A stretch of 64,000 nt of DNA. Source: Nitzschia sp. pyKryTriq1. Lineage: Eukaryota > Bacillariophyta > Bacillariophyceae > Bacillariales > Bacillariaceae. The stretch lies in assembly GCA_956465555.1 (NCBI GenBank), contig OY101117.1, forward strand, positions 1,922,001 to 1,986,000, in the 5' to 3' direction. Made by a program: the position numbers and the translations under genes. The notes under the pieces were generated by a model. That model was not told where the DNA came from and did not search any database. It was given only the letters and a program-made list of their open reading frames with translations. Positions 56,066 through 64,000 of the stretch are shown piece after piece. Numbering within the stretch: position 1 is the first letter of the stretch; every line of letters begins with the position of its first letter.

Positions 56066-57016
56066 ATGGTAAACCTGACTGGAGATGAAGTGACAGGCCA
56101 GAGTTCAAACCTTTCCTCGGTCGTTACAATTGTAATTGTGACATCGCCGACGGCAAGCAATCCAAACACGGAAATGATCGACAGATGTATTGCGGGTGTC
56201 GTTCGATCCTTTGCTGCTTTGAAAAGTTGTCCAATTATCATAGCTTGTGATGGCGTTCAAGTTGTGGACGATTCAGTGCCGAAGAAGCATCAACAACAGG
56301 CCAAGACGAAGCGCATATTCGGCAAGTGCACGAAGGAAAGTTTTGATCGGTATGAAGAATATTGCAAAGCATTGGAAGCAAGGGAATGGTTAATAGTTGA
56401 TCGGCAGACAGAATGGAAAGGTTTTGCTCTTACTCTGCGGAGTGCTTTGAAGCAAGTCACTACTCCTCTTGTCATGGTTTTGCCCCATGATTATGAATTG
56501 AGCCCCAGTGCGCTGGTAAAAATCGAGATTTGTGGCATGTTGCATGAAATGATGGAATTCACGGACATCAACTACATTGGACTTCCGAACCCTCGATCGT
56601 CGACACTTAAATCTCGACATGCTGAAGCATTGAGAGACTTGCATACTCGTACAATTGTTCGAGGAGACATGGAAATTTCTTTGGAGCCGATGGCCATGTG
56701 GAAAGAAAACCCCCACTTTGCCAAGATAGAAGCATATCAATCTATCGTTTTCTCGAGACACTACAAGCGTGGTCAGTTTATCGAAGACACATTGGGACAA
56801 GAAATGCTAGCAAACATCAAAGAAAAGGGGAGAGATGCTTTTCATGGCACATATTTGCTTTCTTTGGATCTGCCGTGTTCATTTCATATGGATGGGCCAA
56901 GGTACCTCCCGATCTTGGAACGCCAAGCACTCCACTACTCTGTACAAGACTTTGAGGTGGAAGCAGCGGAGCAAGCATGCCACTTTGTGAGCAAAAGAGT
57001 CCACAATCATATCTAG
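56066..57016 (+). CDS. Glycosyltransferase-like protein
   Basis: Single exon, 316 residues, ATG in ACCGATGGTA. A Rossmann-like start (VVTIVIVTSPTASNPNTEMI ... CPIIIACDGVQVV) is followed by a central hydrophobic strand with a likely DxD substitute (TTPLVMVLPHDYELSPSALV) and a block INYIGLPNPRSSTLKSRHAE. C-terminal FIEDTLGQEMLANIKEKGRD and HGTYLLSLD complete a GT-A-type pattern seen in short diatom and viral sugar transferases. No signal peptide or membrane span. Family assignment is by pattern only; a nucleotide-sugar transfer role is inferred. Confidence 0.6.
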   Translation: MVNLTGDEVTGQSSNLSSVVTIVIVTSPTASNPNTEMIDRCIAGVVRSFAALKSCPIIIACDGVQVVDDSVPKKHQQQAKTKRIFGKCTKESFDRYEEYCKALEAREWLIVDRQTEWKGFALTLRSALKQVTTPLVMVLPHDYELSPSALVKIEICGMLHEMMEFTDINYIGLPNPRSSTLKSRHAEALRDLHTRTIVRGDMEISLEPMAMWKENPHFAKIEAYQSIVFSRHYKRGQFIEDTLGQEMLANIKEKGRDAFHGTYLLSLDLPCSFHMDGPRYLPILERQALHYSVQDFEVEAAEQACHFVSKRVHNHI

Positions 57017-57975
57017 CTAGGAGTAGGGCTACTAGCACTTCAATGAAGGTGGGTAGTACCGGTAGTCATCGTCAGATACTGCATACTGCATCGATTGAGG
57101 GCACGAGCATTGCGCTACTAGTTTGTCAGAAAGAGATGCTCGATTGCTTCTCTACTACAATAGCTTGAGAGAAAACCTACCCTACTACGAAGTACAACAC
57201 TCTTCTTTATTACTCTTACTTTCTACTCTCTCTTTGTAGAACGGTACGATCTACTCTAGCTACTGGTAGTACTGATAGTAGAGCGGGTAGGTACACAGTA
57301 CTGTGCCGTACCAGGTAAGATATGCGTCTGCTGGGACTGTGGAGACCTGGGTACAGTACCTGGTACCAGGTACCGCACCGGTACAGTACATACCGGCGCT
57401 AAAGTACGAGGTACGCCCTGTACCGTACAGTACGTCGTACGGTGTACGGTAGACGACGACGACTCTACCGGTACCAGGTACTCTACAGTTCACTGCACGG
57501 TACGTACCGAGTACTTGTACTGTACCGAGAGAGTATGCAGATACCGTAGGTAGAGATTAGTAAGTACAGTACTGGTACGGTACTCGTACTGTACACACTT
57601 TGTACTGTATCCTAAGAGATAAAGAGAGACGCCGGGTAGCACGGGTAGAGTAGGAGCTGTATCTTCAGTACAAACTCTACGTACAAGTACCTGAGAGACC
57701 TGCTCTCGTCGACCAACAAAAATTCGAAAATGCGAACGAAGTGTCACCGCCTTGTCGTCGTCGGTCGTCTCATTTGCGTATCGGTTGAGAAATTTTCAGA
57801 CATGGATATTGGGTCGGCGTCATCGATTGTTGACACCACTTCTTGTCAACTTCATCGACGATTTCTTTCTCGATTTACATTCGATTGGATGCGTCGACGA
57901 AATGGGAACGATTCCAACCAAAACCAGATGCGAAAAGACTTCTCACAAAATTGAAAGTTGCAAAAGAAAAGCAGC
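57017..57975. repeat. Intergenic GTAC-palindrome island
   Basis: The densest GTAC cluster of the window: I counted about 35 GTAC tetramers between 57241 and 57695, where about two are expected by chance. Recurrent forms are TACCGGTA, GGTACC, GTACAGTAC and AGTACTxGTAC. Lies between two genes on the same strand; the last 250 bp lead into the isocitrate lyase start. No gene supported. Confidence 0.8.
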
Positions 57976-60005
57976 ATGCGAGTCGTCAACAGCATCAGCG
58001 TTCAATTCAACAGCCAACCCAGCACGATGCCATCCTCCCAGAAGAACAAGAAGAATCAACCTATCGTCCCGAAAGTTCCAAGGGGTCTTAGGTCGCTTCC
58101 CGTCGTCGCCCCATCCTCTGACAGTCGGTCGGATTACAAGTATCTGCAAGCCGATGCTGCTCAGATTGAGGAGTGGTGGTCGAGTCCCCGCTGGCGTCTG
58201 ACCAAGCGTGTTTACTCAGGTGAGTCCCAATCTTCTGTCTTTGACACCATTGATTTTTCATTTTCCTGTGACATGTTCCACTGATGCTATTTTTCTTGTC
58301 GTCGTCAAAATATCTTTTAGCGATGGATGTGGCTTGTCTTCGACCTTCGCGGGAAGCTCGTGGAGGTGTGGCCATGGCACCCAACACCAGCTTTTCAGAC
58401 GGTCAGTCGAGAAAGCTCTTCGACTTGTTGACTAGGCTTCATAAAGTTGGAGGGTATTCCCACACCTTTGGTGCGTTGGATCCTGTTCAAGCCGTTCAAA
58501 TGGCTCCGCATCTTTCGAGCGTCTACGTCAGTGGCTGGCAATGCAGTTCCACCGCATCGACGACCAATGAACCTGGGCCAGACTTTGCCGAGTGAGTATA
58601 CCTTGCGTTTCACTGGTTGTGCACGAGTTCAAAAATAAGGCAAATATTTTCTCACGATTTTTATTTTATACAGCTACCCCATGAACACTGTTCCAAACAA
58701 AGTGGACCAGCTAGTCCGAGCCCAGCTCCACCATGACCGTCGCCAAAACCAGGAACGATCCGCAAAACTCCTGAACAATCAGGATCCAGGACCAAAAGTT
58801 GACTACTTGACACCCATTATCGCCGATGGAGACACTGGTCACGGTGGGCTTTCGGCCGTCATGAAATTGACCAAGCTTTTCGTTGAAGCTGGTGCCGCCG
58901 GTATTCACCTTGAGGATCAAAAGCCGGGGACAAAGAAGTGTGGTCACATGGGTGGAAAAGTTCTTGTCAGCACCCAAGAGCACATTGATCGATTGGTGGC
59001 TGCTCGTATGGCCGCTGATATTCTTGGCTCCAACCTCATTCTTGTGGCTAGAACCGATGCCGAAGCTGCTACTTTGCTGGATTCAAACCACGACGGACGT
59101 GACCATCCTTTCAGTAAGTATCCGACAAGTCAAAATTATCATTGAAAGTTATGACGTTATCTCACAACAAATTGCTCTACTATAACTCAGTTTTGGGAGT
59201 GACCCAGCCTGGAGTTCCAAGCTTGCATGAAGTCATTGCTGCTGGTGGATCGCAGGAAAAGTGGGCTAAGAGCGCTAGATTGATGACCTTCGGTGAGGCT
59301 GTTCTTGCGCAGATCGACGCCTCCAGCGTATCAACGGCTCGGAAGCAGCAAATGCGTACTCGGTGGATGACCAGCGAACCTGATTCTCTTTCGAATGCCG
59401 ATGCACGCAAGATTGCCGATTCGATCTTTGGAAAGAAGAATTTCGTTTTCTTCGACTGGGAGAGTTGCCGCGTGCGAGAAGGGTACTACCAACTTCGTGC
59501 TGGTATCGACTACTGTATTCAACGCGCTCGAGCGTACGCTCCCTATTGCGACCTCATCTGGATGGAAACGGGAGTTCCAGACGTGAACGATGCTGTAAAA
59601 TTCAGCGAAGGAGTGCACAAGTATCATCCAGAACAGAAATTGGCCTATAACCTATCTCCAAGCTTCAACTGGGACGCTTCGGGTATGTCGGATTCTCAGT
59701 TGGCCAACTTCAACGATGACCTTGGAAAGCTCGGTTATGTCTGGCAATTCATCACGTTGGCTGGATTCCACTCGAATGGACTGGTGATTACCAAGCTCGC
59801 AAGATCGTTCGGAGATCGAGGAATGCTTGCTTACGTCCAAGACATCCAGAGACAAGAACGCGACCATCAAGTCGAATTGCTGACTCATCAGAAGTGGTCG
59901 GGTGCAGAGCTTGTAGATCAAATGGTCAACGTAGCTTCTGGTGGGGTTTCGTCCACGGCAGCCATGGGAGCCGGTGTCACAGAAGCCCAATTCAGTTCCC
60001 ACTAG
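57976..60005 (+). CDS. Isocitrate lyase
   Basis: Predicted exons 57976..58219, 58321..58591, 58674..59113, 59191..60005 (all GT-AG, in phase), 589 residues, like eukaryotic ICL. It splits isocitrate into succinate and glyoxylate in the glyoxylate cycle, letting cells live on fatty acids or acetate. Motifs: [10 protein letters not shown] near the start, [25 protein letters not shown], the catalytic [11 protein letters not shown] signature with the active-site Cys, [26 protein letters not shown] and [11 protein letters not shown] near the C-terminus. The N-terminus [20 protein letters not shown] could be a weak mitochondrial presequence; the next ATG would start at MPSSQK. The end SSH is not a typical peroxisome PTS1 signal. 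Convergent with the glycosidase-like gene. Confidence 0.96.
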
Positions 60006-60128
60006 AGGAGGAGTACCTAGCGTTTCTGAACGGTGCGAGGAATTTCCATGATCCGTGAAATGTTCCAACCTAAGCCTTTTTAAATAATGGTCCAAAATGT
60101 ATTTAATTCCTATTTCTACTATAATCTA

Positions 60129-61544
60129 TCATACAATTTCCAATGCGTCTTTTCCAATTGATCGATCGGCCCACCTGACGCTCCCCTTTGTGCTTGTCGC
60201 ATTAAATGTGACGGTAGTTCCACTCGCAAAAATTCTAGTCCATACTGTGGTCACTGGATCATACACGGCATCACTCAAGGGTTCTCCCAATGGCTTTTCA
60301 AAGGCAGGGTCCCAATGAGTAGGGAATCCAGCTTGATCCCATCTCCAACCACCCATGGTAATAAAATGGTCGGCTCCCGCTCCACACAAAAATACCGCCA
60401 GTACACTCTCAGTCAAATCGAAGGTATGACATTGATAGATCAGCCTTTGACTCAACCGCTGTGCGGTCGCAGTGAGATTTTGCAACATTTCAATGGTCTG
60501 GTTCTGCGGGGGGCAACGTTCTTGCAAGGCTGCATTGACATGATCTCCCAATTCAAAGGAATCCTTTCCAATCAAATACCCACCAGTTTTTTGCAATGCG
60601 ATCATCGTCTCCTGCATCATCTGTCGATGACCCTGATTCCAGGCTACTGCCCTTTCTGCACTCAATCCTAATGATTTCTGGATGTAGTCCGTCGTATGAC
60701 TAGACCACTGGTTGGCTTCCAGGGCTGAAAAGTCAGCACCACATCCATCAATCAAACCCGTTGCTGTCAGGTTGAGACACATTTCTTTCCAGTACTCTCG
60801 TACCTTGGCTTTTGTGTGATCGTAAACATGACAATGGGACCACGATTCTAACGCGGGTAGACCACTGGTATTGACCAAAAGATATGAATCATCATCATCC
60901 GATAGTGATGATTCGAGGAACTCGGCCGGTCGAAAGTATCCAGTGCTACACGGGACGGCAATATCCGGATTCAAGGTTCTATTGAGATTGTCGTCTGTGT
61001 ACTTGTTGGGTGGTGGCCATGACCATCCCGTATAAATTAACATCGTATCCATCCACACTGCAATACTCGCGGTCGGATGGACGGCCTTGATCTGTTTAGC
61101 AGCCGAAATCCAAGCTTCGTCCTCCCAATAGAAAATGTTGCTGATGTTTGAAGAATTGGCGCATGGATCTTCGTCGAAAGGAATTTCGTTGGTATTTATA
61201 CCATCATTGTTGTGAAGGCTATGGCATAAATCAGTCGAAAAGGCTTGAGTGCCTTGCCATTTTTCCAAGGTGATGAGTGGATAGCGTTTCAACGCTTCGA
61301 GGTCCTCTGGTAGAAATTCTAAACCAGTAGGGCCCCGAGTGTCCAAGCGACTGCCATGAAAGCTGACCGGAACTGTATCCCAAGAGTGGATTAGGCCTCG
61401 GACAAATGATGACGATGACGATTCTGGACCACTCGACTGCCCGATCATGACCTTGTAGAATGTTTGAAGTAAGGGAAAATGGAAAAGAACGAAGGGTGAC
61501 AGCATGACGATGATTTTTTGTCGCTTGGTGGATTTTGGATCCAT
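60129..61544 (-). CDS. Secreted/type II membrane glycoside-hydrolase-like protein
   Basis: Single exon, 471 residues. A short basic start is followed by one hydrophobic span (IIVMLSPFVLFHFPLLQTFY), a signal anchor. The lumenal part has alternating strand-helix blocks of a (beta/alpha)8 barrel: YPLITLEKWQGTQAF, SIAVWMDTMLIYTGW, LIDGCGADFSALEANQW, TGGYLIGKDSFELGDHV, FLCGAGADHFITMGGWRWDQ. The IDGCGADF aspartate is a plausible nucleophile. Similar proteins occur in oomycetes and diatoms as putative glycosidases without a tested substrate. I cannot assign a GH family. The many N-x-S/T sites fit a secretory protein. Confidence 0.6.
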   Translation of the reverse strand: MDPKSTKRQKIIVMLSPFVLFHFPLLQTFYKVMIGQSSGPESSSSSFVRGLIHSWDTVPVSFHGSRLDTRGPTGLEFLPEDLEALKRYPLITLEKWQGTQAFSTDLCHSLHNNDGINTNEIPFDEDPCANSSNISNIFYWEDEAWISAAKQIKAVHPTASIAVWMDTMLIYTGWSWPPPNKYTDDNLNRTLNPDIAVPCSTGYFRPAEFLESSLSDDDDSYLLVNTSGLPALESWSHCHVYDHTKAKVREYWKEMCLNLTATGLIDGCGADFSALEANQWSSHTTDYIQKSLGLSAERAVAWNQGHRQMMQETMIALQKTGGYLIGKDSFELGDHVNAALQERCPPQNQTIEMLQNLTATAQRLSQRLIYQCHTFDLTESVLAVFLCGAGADHFITMGGWRWDQAGFPTHWDPAFEKPLGEPLSDAVYDPVTTVWTRIFASGTTVTFNATSTKGSVRWADRSIGKDALEIV

Positions 61545-61992
61545 TTTGGATCCGATGGACCCGATGACGTCATCGCATGTCGTTGCGTGCGGTCGCGTGC
61601 GATCCCGGCACGGGAGAGGGAGTCGTACAATTTATGACCCGTTCGAACAAAACAGTCGCGGATATCTTGCGGCATTCGTGAAATTCAGAGAAGCCAAAAA
61701 GATCGCATCTCTCGTACCGGTACAGGTACGTGTACGGTACAGTAGCTTGGGGAGAGCGAAGAATTCTCGCCGCACCTGCCTGCCACATGCCCTCCCATCC
61801 ACCGAAAGATCTAGCTAGGTCAATGCGTCGCGTCGCAAGCAATCTATCGGTAGTCCCCCTACCAGTACGGTACAAGTACCTCCTGCTGCATGCATCGTAC
61901 GGGCACCGACCGCCTTGACGACAGAAATAACCCCAACGGCACGTATTGAGTATTGTCTATCAATAAGGAAAAACAATACACCTTTAAAAATA
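61545..61992. other. Divergent promoter region, 448 bp
   Basis: GTAC motifs at 61717-61740 (ACCGGTACAGGTACGTGTACGGTACAG) and 61860-61880. No gene supported. Confidence 0.45.
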
Positions 61993-63009
61993 ATGACGAG
62001 TACAATGTGGCCAAAGTTGTCGACGCTGTTGGTAGTTATTTCTTCGCTCTGCCATGCCTTCCCAGCACCGTCCCGAACCATGCGGGTCTCCGACGTGCTC
62101 CCACCCAGAAGTGGGTCTTCCTTGAATAATCCACAGGCTTCATTTGCGGAGACCTTTCTAAAGGACGATCCTTACAGCATTGCCACCTTGTTGTTGGGAA
62201 CCCTCCTCGAAGAAAGAGCCACCAGCACGGATTTTTCGGCCGCTGGAGTCTTGCTGAAGTTGAATCCTGATTTTCGGTCCAAGCAGGAGCGACAAAAACG
62301 TCGCATTGAAGAGTATGTCACTCTTCTATCAAACATGCCGAACAACAGCTACGACCCGTCGAAATGTCTGCTAGGACCACTCTATTGCACGCTATATTCC
62401 TTCAACCCGAGCAATCCGAACCAGGACCCGCCGCTCTGGGAAAAGATTAGTATGAAGGCGGAAAATCTCAAGGGCCAGCAGTACTTTATGACTCCAGATT
62501 TCGAACTAGCGGTGGTGAACTATGCTCAAATTTGGGGGAGTCAGTTTGCCATTCGAGCACAAGCCACTTTTTCACCAGTATCCAAGGAGGCTGAAAAGGA
62601 AATGCGAAAGAAGAAAAGAACCAATAAGAATGACTTGTCGTCCTTCCTTGTTCAGTGGCAACCCTTTCAAAAAGAAGGCGAAATCGTCAAACAAGAAGAC
62701 AAACCCCGACAAATGAGCATTGTTGCCAATACGGACAAGAGTCCCGACACGGCGTTGCGTGCCTGTCCGGACCGATATGAGTTTCGCACCTTTGCCGCCG
62801 AATTCCAATTTGGCGACACGGTGGTACCCATTCCCATCGAGGGAAACGCCCAATTTGCCGTGCTGTATGCAGATCCTCGTCTACGTATCTTGTTGAGTCC
62901 TACTGGATCTCAGTCCGTGGTGGGGCCCTGGGAACAATCGGGGCTAGTGGTGGTACAAGTCCGTAGTGATCTGGTTACCTCCGATTCGGTTCCGTTGGAT
63001 CTAAGATAA
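61993..63009 (+). CDS. Plastid-targeted protein, possibly PAP/fibrillin-like
   Basis: Single exon, 338 residues. MTSTMWPKLSTLLVVISSLC followed by HAFPAP is a signal peptide with the diatom plastid motif HAF|PA, so import through the four plastid membranes is predicted. After a linker, helices (KQERQKRRIEEYVTLLSNMP) and strands (KCLLGPLYCTLYSF; AENLKGQQYFMTPDFELAVV; SQFAIRAQATFSPVS) build a barrel-like domain. The C-terminal DPRLRILLSPTGSQSVVGPW resembles the DxxLRIxRG end of fibrillins (PAP), which bind lipids at thylakoids and plastoglobules. The fibrillin link is tentative; plastid location is more secure. A Lys-rich loop (KEMRKKKRTNKND) is unusual. Confidence 0.68.
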   Translation: MTSTMWPKLSTLLVVISSLCHAFPAPSRTMRVSDVLPPRSGSSLNNPQASFAETFLKDDPYSIATLLLGTLLEERATSTDFSAAGVLLKLNPDFRSKQERQKRRIEEYVTLLSNMPNNSYDPSKCLLGPLYCTLYSFNPSNPNQDPPLWEKISMKAENLKGQQYFMTPDFELAVVNYAQIWGSQFAIRAQATFSPVSKEAEKEMRKKKRTNKNDLSSFLVQWQPFQKEGEIVKQEDKPRQMSIVANTDKSPDTALRACPDRYEFRTFAAEFQFGDTVVPIPIEGNAQFAVLYADPRLRILLSPTGSQSVVGPWEQSGLVVVQVRSDLVTSDSVPLDLR

Positions 63010-63824
63010 AAAGGAGGGAGTGCTCTTATTATTTCTCGTCTCGTCTCGAGGAGAACATGATGGTGAAAGTCCCCCCTGAACAAAGCAATACTTCTCGGAT
63101 GCTACATGCACGAAATATACTGAATAATGGGGTCTTTTTATCAGGTGGTGCTTTTCTGGCTGCGGCCCGTACTTGGGGATAATGTCAAGAATTATAGTAA
63201 TAGTTGCCGCCAAAAAGCATGTAACATAAAACTCATTAGAAAAAGGAGATACGAGGAATTCTTTGGGTTTCCTCTTCTAAGATCTTTTCCAGCATTGGGA
63301 TTGCAATACCAACTGCTGTACTGTATTCTCCTCAATTCTCTATCTAGACTACTGCGCTGTACCGGTAGGAGGAGTACCGGTACTGTACTGTACCGGTACC
63401 AGGACCAGGTACGAATGCTCGCTTGTTGTTCTGCTTGCTTTTTGCTGTCTGTGGCTCGACGATTTATTCGACTGACTTGTGTTTCGTCCGTGCTCCGTTC
63501 CCCCAAACGCCTTCGCGCCATCCTTCGGTCCTTCGAACGCGCCAAACTGGCTTATGATAAACGCAAAGGGCGGGAATTCGTAGATTTTTTACGCATGGTA
63601 GGATATTCACGTGAGATTCTACAGCAAGATCCGGGCGTCGAGACCAATGATAATTTGGCAACCCCGCACTACCGGTATGTGCCGCCACCGCCGCAACAAC
63701 GACAACGTCGGACGGAGGGAGCCGCCATAAAACTTCGCACCGCCGCATTTATTTCATTGCTGTTGCTGTTTGACAACCACTCTCCTCCCTTCCTCTATCT
63801 TCTCTACACCGATTCCCTTTCAAA
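63010..63824. other. Upstream region of PCNA
   Basis: About 815 bp. GTAC/CCGGTAC palindromes at 63357-63412. A GGGCGGGAATTCG at about 63567-63579 contains an E2F-like core (reverse TTCCCGCCC), about 250 bp before the PCNA start. No gene supported; the long open frame 63127-63843 lacks motifs. Confidence 0.45.
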
Positions 63825-64000
63825 ATGTTTGAAGCTCACCTAGACGAAGGAAAGACCTTCAAGGACATCATCGACGCCATCAAGGACCTCGTGCAAGACT
63901 GCAACTTGGACTGCACGGAGGAGGATGTCTCCATCCAATCCATGGACTCCGCACACGTTTCCTTGGTCTCGGTTCGCTTGGCGAGTAACGCCTTCAGCCA
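63825..64000 (+). CDS. PCNA: Proliferating cell nuclear antigen (PCNA), N-terminal part, cut by the window edge
   Basis: The last 176 bp encode the PCNA start MFEAHLDEGKTFKDIIDAIK followed by DLVQDCNLDCTEEDVSIQSM and DSAHVSLVSVRL. This is the first beta-alpha-beta part of the DNA sliding clamp, which encircles DNA and holds polymerase delta and other replication factors. The start ATG (CAAAATGTTT) is the family start. The rest lies beyond base 64000. Confidence 0.95.
   Translation, partial: MFEAHLDEGKTFKDIIDAIKDLVQDCNLDCTEEDVSIQSMDSAHVSLVSVRLASNAFS

Noticed and set aside
63127-63843. 238-codon open frame upstream of PCNA
   Set aside because: Low-complexity, GTAC-rich and without motifs; it overlaps the PCNA start.

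Overview
The window is nuclear DNA of a photosynthetic stramenopile, most likely a raphid pennate diatom; no species can be named from sequence alone. The evidence is fucoxanthin-chlorophyll (FCP/Lhcx) antenna genes, diatom-style bipartite plastid presequences, short (70-220 nt) GT-AG introns in compact genes, secreted Thr/Pro-rich LRR proteins, and relics of LTR retroelements with diatom-type gag. Exon joins below were worked out by hand from reading frame and GT/AG sites and are predictions.

Layout. 1-9.4 kb is a housekeeping block: a glutaredoxin-DUF4395 fusion running off the left edge, a SET methyltransferase, a mitochondrial-carrier gene, ribosomal protein uL22/L17, a plastid-type monofunctional aspartokinase and the ubiquitin-L40 fusion. 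11-16.1 kb holds two tandem paralogous secreted LRR genes. 17.5-21.4 kb has an ER-directed ubiquitin-like protein and two essentially identical Lhcx genes arranged head to head as a 751-bp inverted repeat. 22.5-26.4 kb has a TPR-like gene and a retroelement zone: a 1.95-kb fossil bounded by identical 171-bp direct repeats, then a second gag relic. 27-43.5 kb is gene-dense: thioredoxin-fold-like protein, YIPF6-like Golgi protein, C2/transmembrane protein, PNO1, mitochondrial-type ferredoxin, 2OG oxygenase, a kinase with cyclic-nucleotide and EF-hand domains, an FCP antenna gene and a Rab GTPase. 43.9-45.6 kb is a repeat island with two inverted 8-unit arrays of a 20-bp GGAATTCC repeat and a gag/integrase relic. 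45.9-64 kb holds an eIF2-alpha kinase, a cold-shock-domain protein, an unrecognised gene, bifunctional aspartokinase-homoserine dehydrogenase, a glycosyltransferase-like gene, isocitrate lyase, a glycosidase-like gene, a plastid lumen/fibrillin-like gene, and the start of PCNA at the right edge.

Genes linked by pathway: both aspartokinases feed the aspartate family of amino acids; the three antenna genes serve light harvesting and photoprotection; L17, ubiquitin-L40, PNO1 and eIF2-alpha kinase belong to ribosome production and translation control; isocitrate lyase marks the glyoxylate cycle. Many neighbours are convergent with very short gaps (16 bp in one case).

The least explained DNA is between genes: dense clusters of GTAC-centred palindromes (TACCGGTA, GTACAGTAC) in most intergenic regions, the 20-bp-period GGAATTCC arrays, and a 54-bp tandem repeat near the left end.
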